Origin: Endomicrobium sp.
GTDB lineage: Bacteria > Elusimicrobiota > Endomicrobiia > Endomicrobiales > Endomicrobiaceae
NCBI GenBank assembly: GCA_031273645.1
Contig: JAISRM010000048.1
Location: 1 to 5,779, forward strand
Length of the DNA: 5,779 nucleotides
Direction of reading: 5' to 3'
Numbering within the stretch: the stretch's first letter is position 1; each line of letters starts with the position of its first letter. The position numbers were made by a program, and so were the translations under genes. Shown here one piece after another: positions 1 through 5,779 of the stretch. Below the pieces are notes generated by a model. That model saw only the letters and a list, made by a program, of their open reading frames with translations. It made no database searches and was not told the DNA's origin.

Positions 1-1088
1 TGCATTGAGGGCGTTTCAGATTTAGGGTATTGAAAAGTATCTGTAACGGAGCGCTCTTGAAGCGGGTTTTGCGCTGAGACAGGACGAAGAGACGGATGAG
101 CGTGAGACGTCAGCTGCAAACGCAAAGTTTTATAAATTAAGTCGTAAAGACCGCTTTCGTCGGCAAATTTTATTTCTCTTTTTGCGGGGTGTATATTGAC
201 GTCGATGTCTGAAGGATCTATCGTTATATAAATTAAAATTCCCGGATGTTTGTCGCGCGCAATAGATTCTCTGTAGGCGTTATAGACGCAGTGCGCAAGC
301 CATTTGGGAAAATTTACGGGTCTTGAGTTTACAAAAAGGTATTGGTATTTTTTGTCGCTTCGGGCATCGTCTCTGCCGGTAAAATATATGTCTATGGACG
401 TGGTATTGTGGGACGCTTTTGCATTTTTTAATTTACAGGCAAAATCTGCGCCTAAGATATCGGATATTCTGGCTGTTTTTTTATCGGTTTTTGAACTTGA
501 AAAAATTGTTTTATTTTCTGAAATAAGTTTAAAAGAGACTTCGGAATTTGCCATGGCGGTTTCTTCAAGGCAGGATATTATTTTAGAGCGTTCCGTTGAA
601 TCGCTTTTCAAAAATTTTCGTCTTGCGGGAGTGTTAAAAAATAAATCGCTTACTTGGGTTATTGTTCCCTGCGCTCCGGACCATGGGATCACGTTAAAGC
701 TTTCTGCGCCTTTGCCTGAAAGTTTCCAGCCGGAAGAATCGCCTCTTTTTCTCGTTTTTATTTCAAAATTTGAAACTGCCGCTATTGAGGCAAGAGCCTC
801 GCCCCTAAATCCCATCGACTGAATATGCTGCAAGTCTTCAAAGCTGTTGATTTTACTTGTGGCGTGGCGTAAAACCGAGAGTTCCAAATCGGCTTTATCC
901 ATGCCAAAGCCGTCGTCGGCAACTCTTATAAGCTTTTTGCCTGCCTGCGATATTTCAACGTTTATCGACGAAGCGCATGCGTCCAGAGAATTTTCAACGA
1001 GCTCTTTAACGGCGTTAAGGGGACGTTCGACTACTTCCCCTGCGGCTATTTTATTGATGACAGACTGAGATAATATATTTATAGGCAT
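1..1088 (-). CDS. mutL: DNA mismatch repair protein MutL, N-terminal ATPase part (3' end outside window)
   Basis: MutL is the GHKL-family ATPase that links mismatch-bound MutS to the downstream excision steps of mismatch repair. The frame opens with ATG at 1088 and stays open to the window edge, giving 362 visible codons. Diagnostic motifs are all present: ELVENSLDA at residues 29-37 with the catalytic-type Glu32 and Asn33, DDGFGM at 58-63, RHATSKI at 74-80, GFRGEAL at 93-99, DLFFNTPARRKFL at 148-160, VNSRPV at 253-258 and DVNIHPAKREIKF at 296-308. Residues after about 330 are Ser/Pro/Gln-rich and look like the start of the inter-domain linker. The C-terminal dimerisation or endonuclease domain is not visible, so whether this MutL has the DQHA(X)2E(X)4E nuclease motif cannot be judged. 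The start lies 9 nt after the pilZ stop with no good Shine-Dalgarno sequence, suggesting translational coupling. Identification is essentially certain. Confidence 0.97.
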   Translation of the reverse strand, partial: MPINILSQSVINKIAAGEVVERPLNAVKELVENSLDACASSINVEISQAGKKLIRVADDGFGMDKADLELSVLRHATSKINSFEDLQHIQSMGFRGEALASIAAVSNFEIKTRKRGDSSGWKLSGKGAESFNVIPWSGAQGTITQVSDLFFNTPARRKFLKSDSTERSKIISCLEETAMANSEVSFKLISENKTIFSSSKTDKKTARISDILGADFACKLKNAKASHNTTSIDIYFTGRDDARSDKKYQYLFVNSRPVNFPKWLAHCVYNAYRESIARDKHPGILIYITIDPSDIDVNIHPAKREIKFADESGLYDLIYKTLRLQLTSHAHPSLRPVSAQNPLQERSVTDTFQYPKSETPSM

Positions 1089-1097
1089 AAATTCAAT

Positions 1098-1523
1098 CTA
1101 TTTTATTCTTTGCGGCTTTTGGCATATCCGGTAATAAGAACATTTTTCTACGCAGACGTCGGGAACGCCCAATAATATTTTGTTTTCGCAGTCGTTAAAA
1201 TCAATCGCCATTCTGTTTATGTGTTTTGAATCGAGCGAATTTATGCTCGATATATGTATCCCCGTGCGCCACATTTCGCCTTTTTGCACCGACCACACTA
1301 CTTTGCCGTTCATGGGATTTGTTTTAATTCCCGCAATGTCGATACTCAGACATATTTCAGTTCCCACAGAAAGATTTGCGTAAGTCATCATCGATATTCC
1401 GTCGGCGGATAAATCCAGAATTATTCCGGGAACCGACTCTTTGCCGATTTGCATTATGACAGGCTCTCCAAACTGTTTGATAACCGGCAGTCTGTGATGC
1501 TTTCTTTTTTCAGTAACTGACAT
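1098..1523 (-). CDS. Small PilZ-domain protein with cysteine-rich C-terminal tail
   Basis: The 141-aa protein is a single PilZ domain, a family that binds the second messenger cyclic di-GMP. Both ligand motifs are visible: RxxxR as RKHHR at residues 7-11 and (D/N)xSxxG as DLSADG at 37-42. The strand pattern that follows, ending in GKVVWSVQKGEMWRTGIHI (73-91), is typical of the PilZ beta barrel. No membrane segment or signal peptide is seen, so it is probably cytoplasmic. The tail from about residue 105 is not standard PilZ: it carries Cys112, Cys124, Cys128 and Cys134, the last three as C-x3-C-x5-C around SYYRI, possibly a metal or disulfide site (inference). The gene sits between mutS (39 nt) and mutL (9 nt). 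Its ATG is the only usable start, because an in-frame TAG at 1544-1542 lies upstream with no start codon between. A run of ten G precedes the ATG. Output partner unknown; PilZ assignment is firm. Confidence 0.88.
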   Translation of the reverse strand: MSVTEKRKHHRLPVIKQFGEPVIMQIGKESVPGIILDLSADGISMMTYANLSVGTEICLSIDIAGIKTNPMNGKVVWSVQKGEMWRTGIHISSINSLDSKHINRMAIDFNDCENKILLGVPDVCVEKCSYYRICQKPQRIK

Positions 1524-1537
1524 TATACCCCCCCCCC
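1524..1537 (-). promoter_or_regulatory. Poly-G (G10) ribosome-binding region of the pilZ gene
   Basis: Reading the minus strand, ten consecutive G (1537-1528) are followed by TATA and the ATG of the PilZ gene. Five G can pair with the CCUCC core of 16S rRNA through four G-C pairs and one G-U pair, so the tract can act as a Shine-Dalgarno sequence at suitable spacing. It is the only G-rich leader among the four starts visible in the window. Whether its length varies, and whether that alters expression, is inference. Confidence 0.5.
1528..1537. repeat. Homopolymeric C10/G10 tract (simple sequence repeat)
   Basis: Ten C in a row on the plus strand (G10 on minus), in an AT-rich window where no other C or G run comes near this length. 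Such tracts slip during replication and underlie phase variation in several bacteria. Here it lies outside coding sequence, so a length change would alter leader spacing and not reading frame. The exact count could also be a sequencing or assembly error, since long homopolymers are error-prone. Confidence 0.9.
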
Positions 1538-1562
1538 GAAACTAAGAAGCCGATTGCGGCTT
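1538..1562 (-). terminator. Possible weak intrinsic terminator or attenuator hairpin after mutS
   Basis: On the minus strand, directly after the mutS TAA, AAGCCG (1562-1557) and CGGCTT (1552-1547) form a perfect 6-bp stem with a CAAT loop. The bases after it, CTTAGTTTC, are only moderately T-rich, so termination would be weak or partial. It may instead protect the mutS mRNA 3' end or adjust expression of the distal pilZ-mutL pair. The stem is seen in the sequence; its function is inferred. Confidence 0.35.
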
Positions 1563-4145
1563 TTACTTGCCGGCCTCTGTATTCATATACTGTTGTTTCC
1601 ATTCTCTTATAAGATTAAAAGCGTCAATAGGACTTAAGCCGTTCAAATCGATATTTTTTAATTCTACTAAAATTTGAGGCTCCGTTGCATAAAAAAATTC
1701 CTGCTGAGAACTATCTTCATGCTTTAAAGGCTCTATGCGGTTTGTTTCAAGTTTTCTTAAAATTTTATAAGCGCGCTCTATTACTTTGTGTGGAATGCCC
1801 GCTATTTTTGCAACGTGTATGCCGTAAGATTTATCTGCGCTGCCTTCTTTTATTTTATGAAGAAATATTACGTCTCCGTTCCATTCTTTTACGTCAACGC
1901 TGAAATTGACCACGCCAGAAAGAGTTTGGGATAGCTGTGTGAGTTCAAAATAATGCGTGGCAAAAAGCACTTTTGCCCCTTTGTTTTGGGCTCTTAGCGC
2001 GTCTGCAAAATATTCTATTACAGCCCATGCGATAGACATTCCGTCGTATGTGGAAGTTCCCCTGCCTACTTCGTCGAGAATTATCAGGCTTTGCTTTGTG
2101 TATTGATGCAAGATGTTTGCGGTTTCGGACATTTCAAGCATGAAAGTAGATTCGCCGCCGGCAAGATTGTCTCCGGCGCCTATCCTTGTAAAAATTTTAT
2201 CCACAATTCCTATGTTTGCGCTTTTTGCGGGAACAAAAGATCCCGTCTGCGCCATTATCGTTATTAAAGCCGTCTGTCTTAAATAGGTTGATTTTCCCGA
2301 CATATTCGGGCCGGTCAGTATCATGATTCTCGACGAATCGTCAAAATGAACGTCGTTTGCGGTAAATTCTCCGTTTTTTAATATCCGCTCTACCACGGGG
2401 TGTCTGCCTTCTTCAATTGAAAGAGTATTTTCTTCGTTAATTTGCGGACAAGAATAATTGTATTCTAAAGCGTTTGAAGCAAAGCCGCAAAAAATGTCGA
2501 TCTCTGAAATAATTTGCGAAGTTTTTAAAATTTCGCCTGCGCGTAAAGAAAGTTCGCGCCTTAAGCCGTTAAATATTTCGCTTTCAAGGCGCAGCGTTTT
2601 TTCCTGCGAAGACAGAATTTTTTCTTCAAGGGTTTTTAGTTCCTGCGTGATGTATCTTTCGCAATTTGCAAGAGTCTGTTTTCTGATATAGTGTTTTGGC
2701 GCAAGAGCTATATTTGATTTTGAAATTTCTATGTAATATCCGAAAACCGAAGTGTAGCCTATTTTTAAATTTGATATGCCGCAGGATTTGCGTTCTTTTG
2801 ATTCTAACTCTGAAATATAGGCTTTAACGTCGGTTGATATTTTTCTCAATTCGTCAAGTTCGGAGTTTACCCCGCTTTTAATTACGCCGCCGTCTTTTAA
2901 CGTTACCGGAGGATCGTCGTTAAGATAAGACGATATTTCCGAAATCGTTTGGGCGTTTTGGGGTATTTGGACGTTAAAACCCTCGACGGATTTTAAAATA
3001 TCCGAAATTTCGTTTATTATTATAAGAGATTCTTTTAAAGCGACGATGTCTTTAGGATGAGCCGTTTGAGACGATATTCTTGCCGTTATCCTTTCAATGT
3101 CTGAAACGCCTTTTAATTTTTCTGCGATTTTCGTTTTGACGTCGGAGTTTTCAATAAAATATTTAACGGCGTTTTGTCTGTTTTTTATTTTTTCAGGGTT
3201 TAAAAGAGGTTTTATAAGCCACTGCCTTATAAGCCGCGCGCCCATTGAAGTTTTAGTTGAGTCCATAACGGAAAGCAGAGAATTTTCCGTTTTTCCGCTT
3301 GACATTGAGGAAAGTATTTCAAGATTTTTTACGGCTGCGGCGTCTAAATGCATAAAATCCGAGACTTTTAAAAATTTTATGCCCGAAAATATCGCCAAAC
3401 TTTGAGGCTGCGTTTCCCTTATATAATTTAAAACCGCTCCGCATGCGCAGACCGCCTCTTTTTTATCAAGCCCGTAAGTTTTGACGGCGTTTTGTCCAAA
3501 TGTTTCTTCAATTATTGTTTTTGAAGCTTTTATATCAAAAAAACTATCGCTGACTTCCGATACCGGCGTCTTAAGATTTGCGATAAAGACGCAAAAGTGT
3601 TTATTTTTAAAGTTTGACGAAGAGACGAGAATTTCTCCGGGATCGTATTTTGAAATTTCAGATTGGAGCGATTTGACATCGGCTGCGGCCGTTAAAAAGT
3701 CTCCGGTTGAAATGTCTGCTAAACAAAAAGCCGCTTCGGCGCTATTTTCATCAAACGCAACCGACATTAAAAAGTTATTTTGTTTTGCGCTTAAAAGCGT
3801 ATCTTCAAGTATGGTGCCGGGAGTTATAACTCTTGTAACTCCGCGCCTGACGAGCTTTTTTGACGCGGAAGGCTCTTCAAGCTGGTCGCATAAGGCGACT
3901 TTATAGCCTTTTGATATGAGTTTTCTTAAATATGCGTTGGCCGCTTTAAAAGGAATGCCGCACATGGGAACGCCGGTTCTGCGGGTTAGCACAACTTCAA
4001 GAACCGGAGCCGCTTTTACGGCGTCATCGCCGAACATCTCGTAAAAATCGCCGAGATGAAAAAACAGTATCATGCCGCAATACTGCGCTTTAATATTCCA
4101 ATACTGCTGCATTAACGGAGTTAAGTTATCTTTATTTTCTGGCAT
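1563..4145 (-). CDS. mutS: DNA mismatch repair protein MutS
   Basis: MutS recognises base mismatches and small insertion/deletion loops and recruits MutL in an ATP-dependent way. The 860-aa product has the usual length and full domain order of MutS1. The N-terminal mismatch-recognition domain (about 7-115) contains GDFYEMF at 32-38, so the Phe-x-Glu reading motif (Phe34, Glu36) is intact. A connector (about 125-245), lever and clamp (about 260-560) follow. The ATPase has Walker A GPNMSGKST (612-620), the FMLEMSETANIL segment (668-679), Walker B LIILDE (687-692), GRGTSTYDG (694-702) and ATH with His731. The C-terminal tail has the LSPIDAFNLIREWK helix (837-850) typical of MutS dimer/tetramer regions. 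The ATG lies 6 nt after the slt stop with leader AAAAATTTATG and no Shine-Dalgarno sequence, so translation is probably coupled. MutS2 is excluded, because it lacks the N-terminal mismatch domain. No damage or truncation is seen. Confidence 0.99.
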   Translation of the reverse strand: MPENKDNLTPLMQQYWNIKAQYCGMILFFHLGDFYEMFGDDAVKAAPVLEVVLTRRTGVPMCGIPFKAANAYLRKLISKGYKVALCDQLEEPSASKKLVRRGVTRVITPGTILEDTLLSAKQNNFLMSVAFDENSAEAAFCLADISTGDFLTAAADVKSLQSEISKYDPGEILVSSSNFKNKHFCVFIANLKTPVSEVSDSFFDIKASKTIIEETFGQNAVKTYGLDKKEAVCACGAVLNYIRETQPQSLAIFSGIKFLKVSDFMHLDAAAVKNLEILSSMSSGKTENSLLSVMDSTKTSMGARLIRQWLIKPLLNPEKIKNRQNAVKYFIENSDVKTKIAEKLKGVSDIERITARISSQTAHPKDIVALKESLIIINEISDILKSVEGFNVQIPQNAQTISEISSYLNDDPPVTLKDGGVIKSGVNSELDELRKISTDVKAYISELESKERKSCGISNLKIGYTSVFGYYIEISKSNIALAPKHYIRKQTLANCERYITQELKTLEEKILSSQEKTLRLESEIFNGLRRELSLRAGEILKTSQIISEIDIFCGFASNALEYNYSCPQINEENTLSIEEGRHPVVERILKNGEFTANDVHFDDSSRIMILTGPNMSGKSTYLRQTALITIMAQTGSFVPAKSANIGIVDKIFTRIGAGDNLAGGESTFMLEMSETANILHQYTKQSLIILDEVGRGTSTYDGMSIAWAVIEYFADALRAQNKGAKVLFATHYFELTQLSQTLSGVVNFSVDVKEWNGDVIFLHKIKEGSADKSYGIHVAKIAGIPHKVIERAYKILRKLETNRIEPLKHEDSSQQEFFYATEPQILVELKNIDLNGLSPIDAFNLIREWKQQYMNTEAGK

Positions 4146-4151
4146 AAATTT

Positions 4152-4739
4152 TTAGCCGGCGCGGAAATTAAATTTCGTTAAAACCGCAATCCCTGCCCGT
4201 CCTATTTTTTCTTTTATTTTGTAAATTCTGTAAGTAAAAAGTATCGCTCTTGTATGGCGTTTTGTTTCTTTAAACGGTATTTTCAAAACCGACGTTTTTA
4301 CGTCCGGCTCGCGGGCTATCCATGCATCGACGTTTCCTATGCCGGCATTGTAGGCCGCCAAAGCCAAAATTAAATTATTTTTGTAATAAGACATAAGAAA
4401 ACTTAAGTAATAAGTTCCAAATTTTATGTTTAAATCGGGGTCTTTAAGCATATATTCAATATAATCTTTGACTTCAAGCTGCGCGGCTATTTCTTTTGCG
4501 GTATTAGGCATTATCTGCATAAGCCCGACCGCTCCTTTGGGAGACAGCGCGTCGGGTTTTACGTTAGACTCTCTTTTTATTACGGCTTTAATCAAAAGAG
4601 GATCCGTTGAAAAAGTTTGCGAATACGTTTTTATTATGTCTTCATAGGGCGTATCAAAAAAAACGCCGATCTTTTTTTGAAAATAAAAAGAAACGCAAAT
4701 AAGCGCTATTACGATAATCAATCCCGTCAATTTTTTCAT
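4152..4739 (-). CDS. Membrane-anchored lytic transglycosylase (SLT domain, Slt70-like family 1)
   Basis: Lytic transglycosylases cleave the MurNAc-GlcNAc bond of peptidoglycan, leaving 1,6-anhydro-MurNAc ends, for wall remodelling or to open gaps for envelope machines. The 195-aa product starts with a short basic stretch and one hydrophobic helix (about residues 4-20), a signal anchor that would place the enzyme on the outer face of the inner membrane. Cys15 is preceded by Ile and does not form a lipobox. The SLT domain (about 33-175) shows the catalytic Glu57 in KRES, the GLMQIMP motif at 72-78, NIKFGTYYLS at 104-113, ALAAYNAG at 126-133 and the ETKRHTRAILFTYRIYK helix typical of the Slt/MltE type. 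It is compact, with no LysM or superhelical domain. It lies between miaB (17 nt) and mutS (6 nt) without a clear Shine-Dalgarno sequence. Specific substrate or partner unknown. Confidence 0.93.
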   Translation of the reverse strand: MKKLTGLIIVIALICVSFYFQKKIGVFFDTPYEDIIKTYSQTFSTDPLLIKAVIKRESNVKPDALSPKGAVGLMQIMPNTAKEIAAQLEVKDYIEYMLKDPDLNIKFGTYYLSFLMSYYKNNLILALAAYNAGIGNVDAWIAREPDVKTSVLKIPFKETKRHTRAILFTYRIYKIKEKIGRAGIAVLTKFNFRAG

Positions 4740-4756
4740 GTTAAGTTTGTATAAAT

Positions 4757-5779
4757 TTATTTTCCGCGTCTGGCTTCTTCAAGAATTAAATTATGTCTGC
4801 GCTTTTTTTCCGCAAGAGGCACGTCGTCTTGCATATCTGCGGCTTTTGTATTTGGACGCGGACTGTATTTAAACGCAAATAAAGCGTTAAAGCCTATGTC
4901 TTTGACCGCCTGTAAAGTTTGATTAAAATCTTCGCCGGTTTCCTGCGGAAACCCCACTATTATGTCGGTTGTTATATTGATTTGCGGAATTTTTTCTCTT
5001 ATTTTGTCTATAAGAGATTTGTAATGCGCATAAGTGTATTTTCTGTTCATCAATTCTAATATTTTGTCGCATGCCGACTGCATGGGAAGGTGTATGTATT
5101 TTTTTATTTTCGGTTCTTCAGCCATTGCGCTTATAAGTTCGCCGCTTAAATCTTTAGGGTGGCTTGTCATAAAAGTAAGATTTTTTACGGATTGGATCTT
5201 TGCTATTTTTCTTAACAGACTTGCAAAATTAACGCCTTTATAATTGTAAGAATTTACATTTTGCCCTAAAAGCATTATCTCTTGCGCGCCGTTTTGAGAG
5301 GCTTTTTCGCATTGAGTTACGATAGTTTCGCAGTCAACGCTTACTTCATGCCCGCGCACATAAGGAACTACGCAATACGAACAGTAATTGTCGCAGCCGC
5401 GCATTATAACGACGGGTTCAACAGCCGGACGGACGGACGCCGGCGGCGTATTATTTAAAACAGGAACTTCGGATTGTTCTTTTTTAAGGGAGAGTATTTG
5501 CTGCGCCGCATTGTGTAAGTTTTTTGCTCCGATGACCAAATCGACGCTTTTAAACCGCTTTGATATTTTTTCGCCAAGCCTCTGAGCCATACAGCCTATC
5601 ACAGCTATTTTAAGATCCCGTTTTTGCTTTTTTAACTCTTGCGCTCTGCCAAGCCACGAAAAAGCTTTTTGTTCCGCCTGCGCTCTTACGGAACAGGTGT
5701 TTAAAATTACTATGTCGGCCGAAACTATGTCGGACACTTTAATAAATCCGTATTTTGAAAGCGATTGGCAAAGAGCTTG
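4757..5779 (-). CDS. miaB: tRNA-2-methylthio-N6-dimethylallyladenosine synthase MiaB (5' end outside window; no TRAM domain)
   Basis: MiaB is a radical-SAM enzyme with two Fe-S clusters that adds a methylthio group to i6A37 of tRNAs reading UNN codons. The frame is open from the upper window edge, giving 340 visible residues. A GTG at 5737 is internal, since the coding sequence clearly continues upstream with QALCQSLSKYGFIK. The N-terminal methylthiotransferase domain shows NTCSVR (visible Cys29) and IGCMAQ (Cys63); the first cluster cysteine, in GCQMN, should lie just outside the window. The radical-SAM motif is RGCDNYCSYC (Cys129, 133, 136), then LLGQNVNSY and TSHPKDLS, which favour MiaB over RimO or MtaB. 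The protein stops at ILEEARRGK, where E. coli MiaB continues with about 70 more residues including the RNA-binding TRAM domain. Only 17 nt separate the stop from slt, so no TRAM remnant follows. Probably the first visible gene of a miaB-slt-mutS-pilZ-mutL operon. Confidence 0.95.
   Translation of the reverse strand, partial: QALCQSLSKYGFIKVSDIVSADIVILNTCSVRAQAEQKAFSWLGRAQELKKQKRDLKIAVIGCMAQRLGEKISKRFKSVDLVIGAKNLHNAAQQILSLKKEQSEVPVLNNTPPASVRPAVEPVVIMRGCDNYCSYCVVPYVRGHEVSVDCETIVTQCEKASQNGAQEIMLLGQNVNSYNYKGVNFASLLRKIAKIQSVKNLTFMTSHPKDLSGELISAMAEEPKIKKYIHLPMQSACDKILELMNRKYTYAHYKSLIDKIREKIPQINITTDIIVGFPQETGEDFNQTLQAVKDIGFNALFAFKYSPRPNTKAADMQDDVPLAEKKRRHNLILEEARRGK

Noticed and set aside
304..822. 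Plus-strand open frame of 172 aa, with another at 847-1068
   Set aside because: Both lie antisense to clear MutL coding sequence with intact conserved motifs; their products show no recognisable domain.
1522..1527. TATAAT on the minus strand, a perfect -10 hexamer next to the G10 tract
   Set aside because: It overlaps the PilZ ATG, so a transcript from it would start inside the gene. At 16-18 nt spacing the upstream hexamers (CTTCTT, GCTTCT, GGCTTC) do not resemble TTGACA. Probably coincidence, though a promoter serving mutL cannot be fully excluded.
3097..3906. Plus-strand open frames of 102 and 141 aa (3097-3405, 3481-3906), plus shorter ones at 1685-1903, 2458-2691 and 5034-5585
   Set aside because: They are antisense to mutS and miaB, with no family motifs and no ribosome-binding context; shadow frames.
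4164..4176. Short inverted repeat GAAAT-TAA-ATTTC
   Set aside because: It is AT-only apart from the end pair, lies within slt codons for KFNF, and has no T tract in the transcribed direction; not a credible terminator.
4656..4678. A8 and T7 runs in the 5' part of slt as possible contingency tracts
   Set aside because: Runs of this length are expected in AT-rich coding sequence and encode ordinary Phe-Phe and Lys-Lys; the frame is intact.
4693..4739. Possible lipoprotein signal in the transglycosylase
   Set aside because: Cys15 is preceded by Leu-Ile, not a small residue at -1, so the lipobox rule is not met; a plain signal anchor fits better.
5735..5737. GTG at 5737 as the start of miaB
   Set aside because: The frame is open to the window edge and the upstream residues fit MiaB; starting here would lose the first Fe-S cysteine.

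Overview
The window is a compact, AT-rich stretch (roughly 40% GC by eye) of a bacterial chromosome. All five recognisable genes lie on the minus strand, so transcription runs from high to low coordinates. In transcription order they are: miaB (tRNA methylthiotransferase, 5' end outside the window), a small membrane-anchored SLT-type lytic transglycosylase, mutS (complete), a small PilZ-domain protein, and mutL (3' part outside the window). The gaps are 17, 6, 39 and 9 nt, which fits one operon or transcription unit. No gene-free stretch longer than 39 nt exists, and I see no tRNA, rRNA, CRISPR array, insertion sequence or attachment site. Open frames on the plus strand are antisense shadows of these genes.

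Region by region: 5779-4757 is MiaB, which ends soon after the radical-SAM core and seems to lack the usual C-terminal TRAM domain. 4739-4152 is the lytic transglycosylase. 4145-1563 is a full-length MutS1 with an intact mismatch-reading motif and ATPase. 1562-1524 is the longest intergenic gap; it holds a small hairpin and a run of ten G (minus strand) that ends four bases before the next start codon. 1523-1098 is a 141-aa PilZ protein with both c-di-GMP-binding motifs and a cysteine-rich tail. 1088-1 is the N-terminal ATPase part of MutL, 362 codons visible.

The functional theme is mismatch repair (MutS finds mismatches, MutL transduces the signal) next to tRNA A37 modification (MiaB), a neighbourhood seen in many bacteria (for example the miaB...mutS-mutL order of Bacillus). 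Two genes without an obvious repair role, the transglycosylase and the PilZ protein, are inserted into it. The PilZ protein suggests c-di-GMP signalling and the transglycosylase a peptidoglycan-containing cell.

Taxonomy cannot be settled from the window. The AT-rich composition, the tight unidirectional operon, and weak or absent Shine-Dalgarno sequences before slt, mutS and mutL would fit a deep-branching Gram-negative lineage such as Elusimicrobiota (Endomicrobium-like), but this is a low-confidence guess. I see no clear new multi-gene system. The most noteworthy signals are the G10 tract at the pilZ start, the PilZ gene splitting mutS from mutL, and the MiaB without TRAM.
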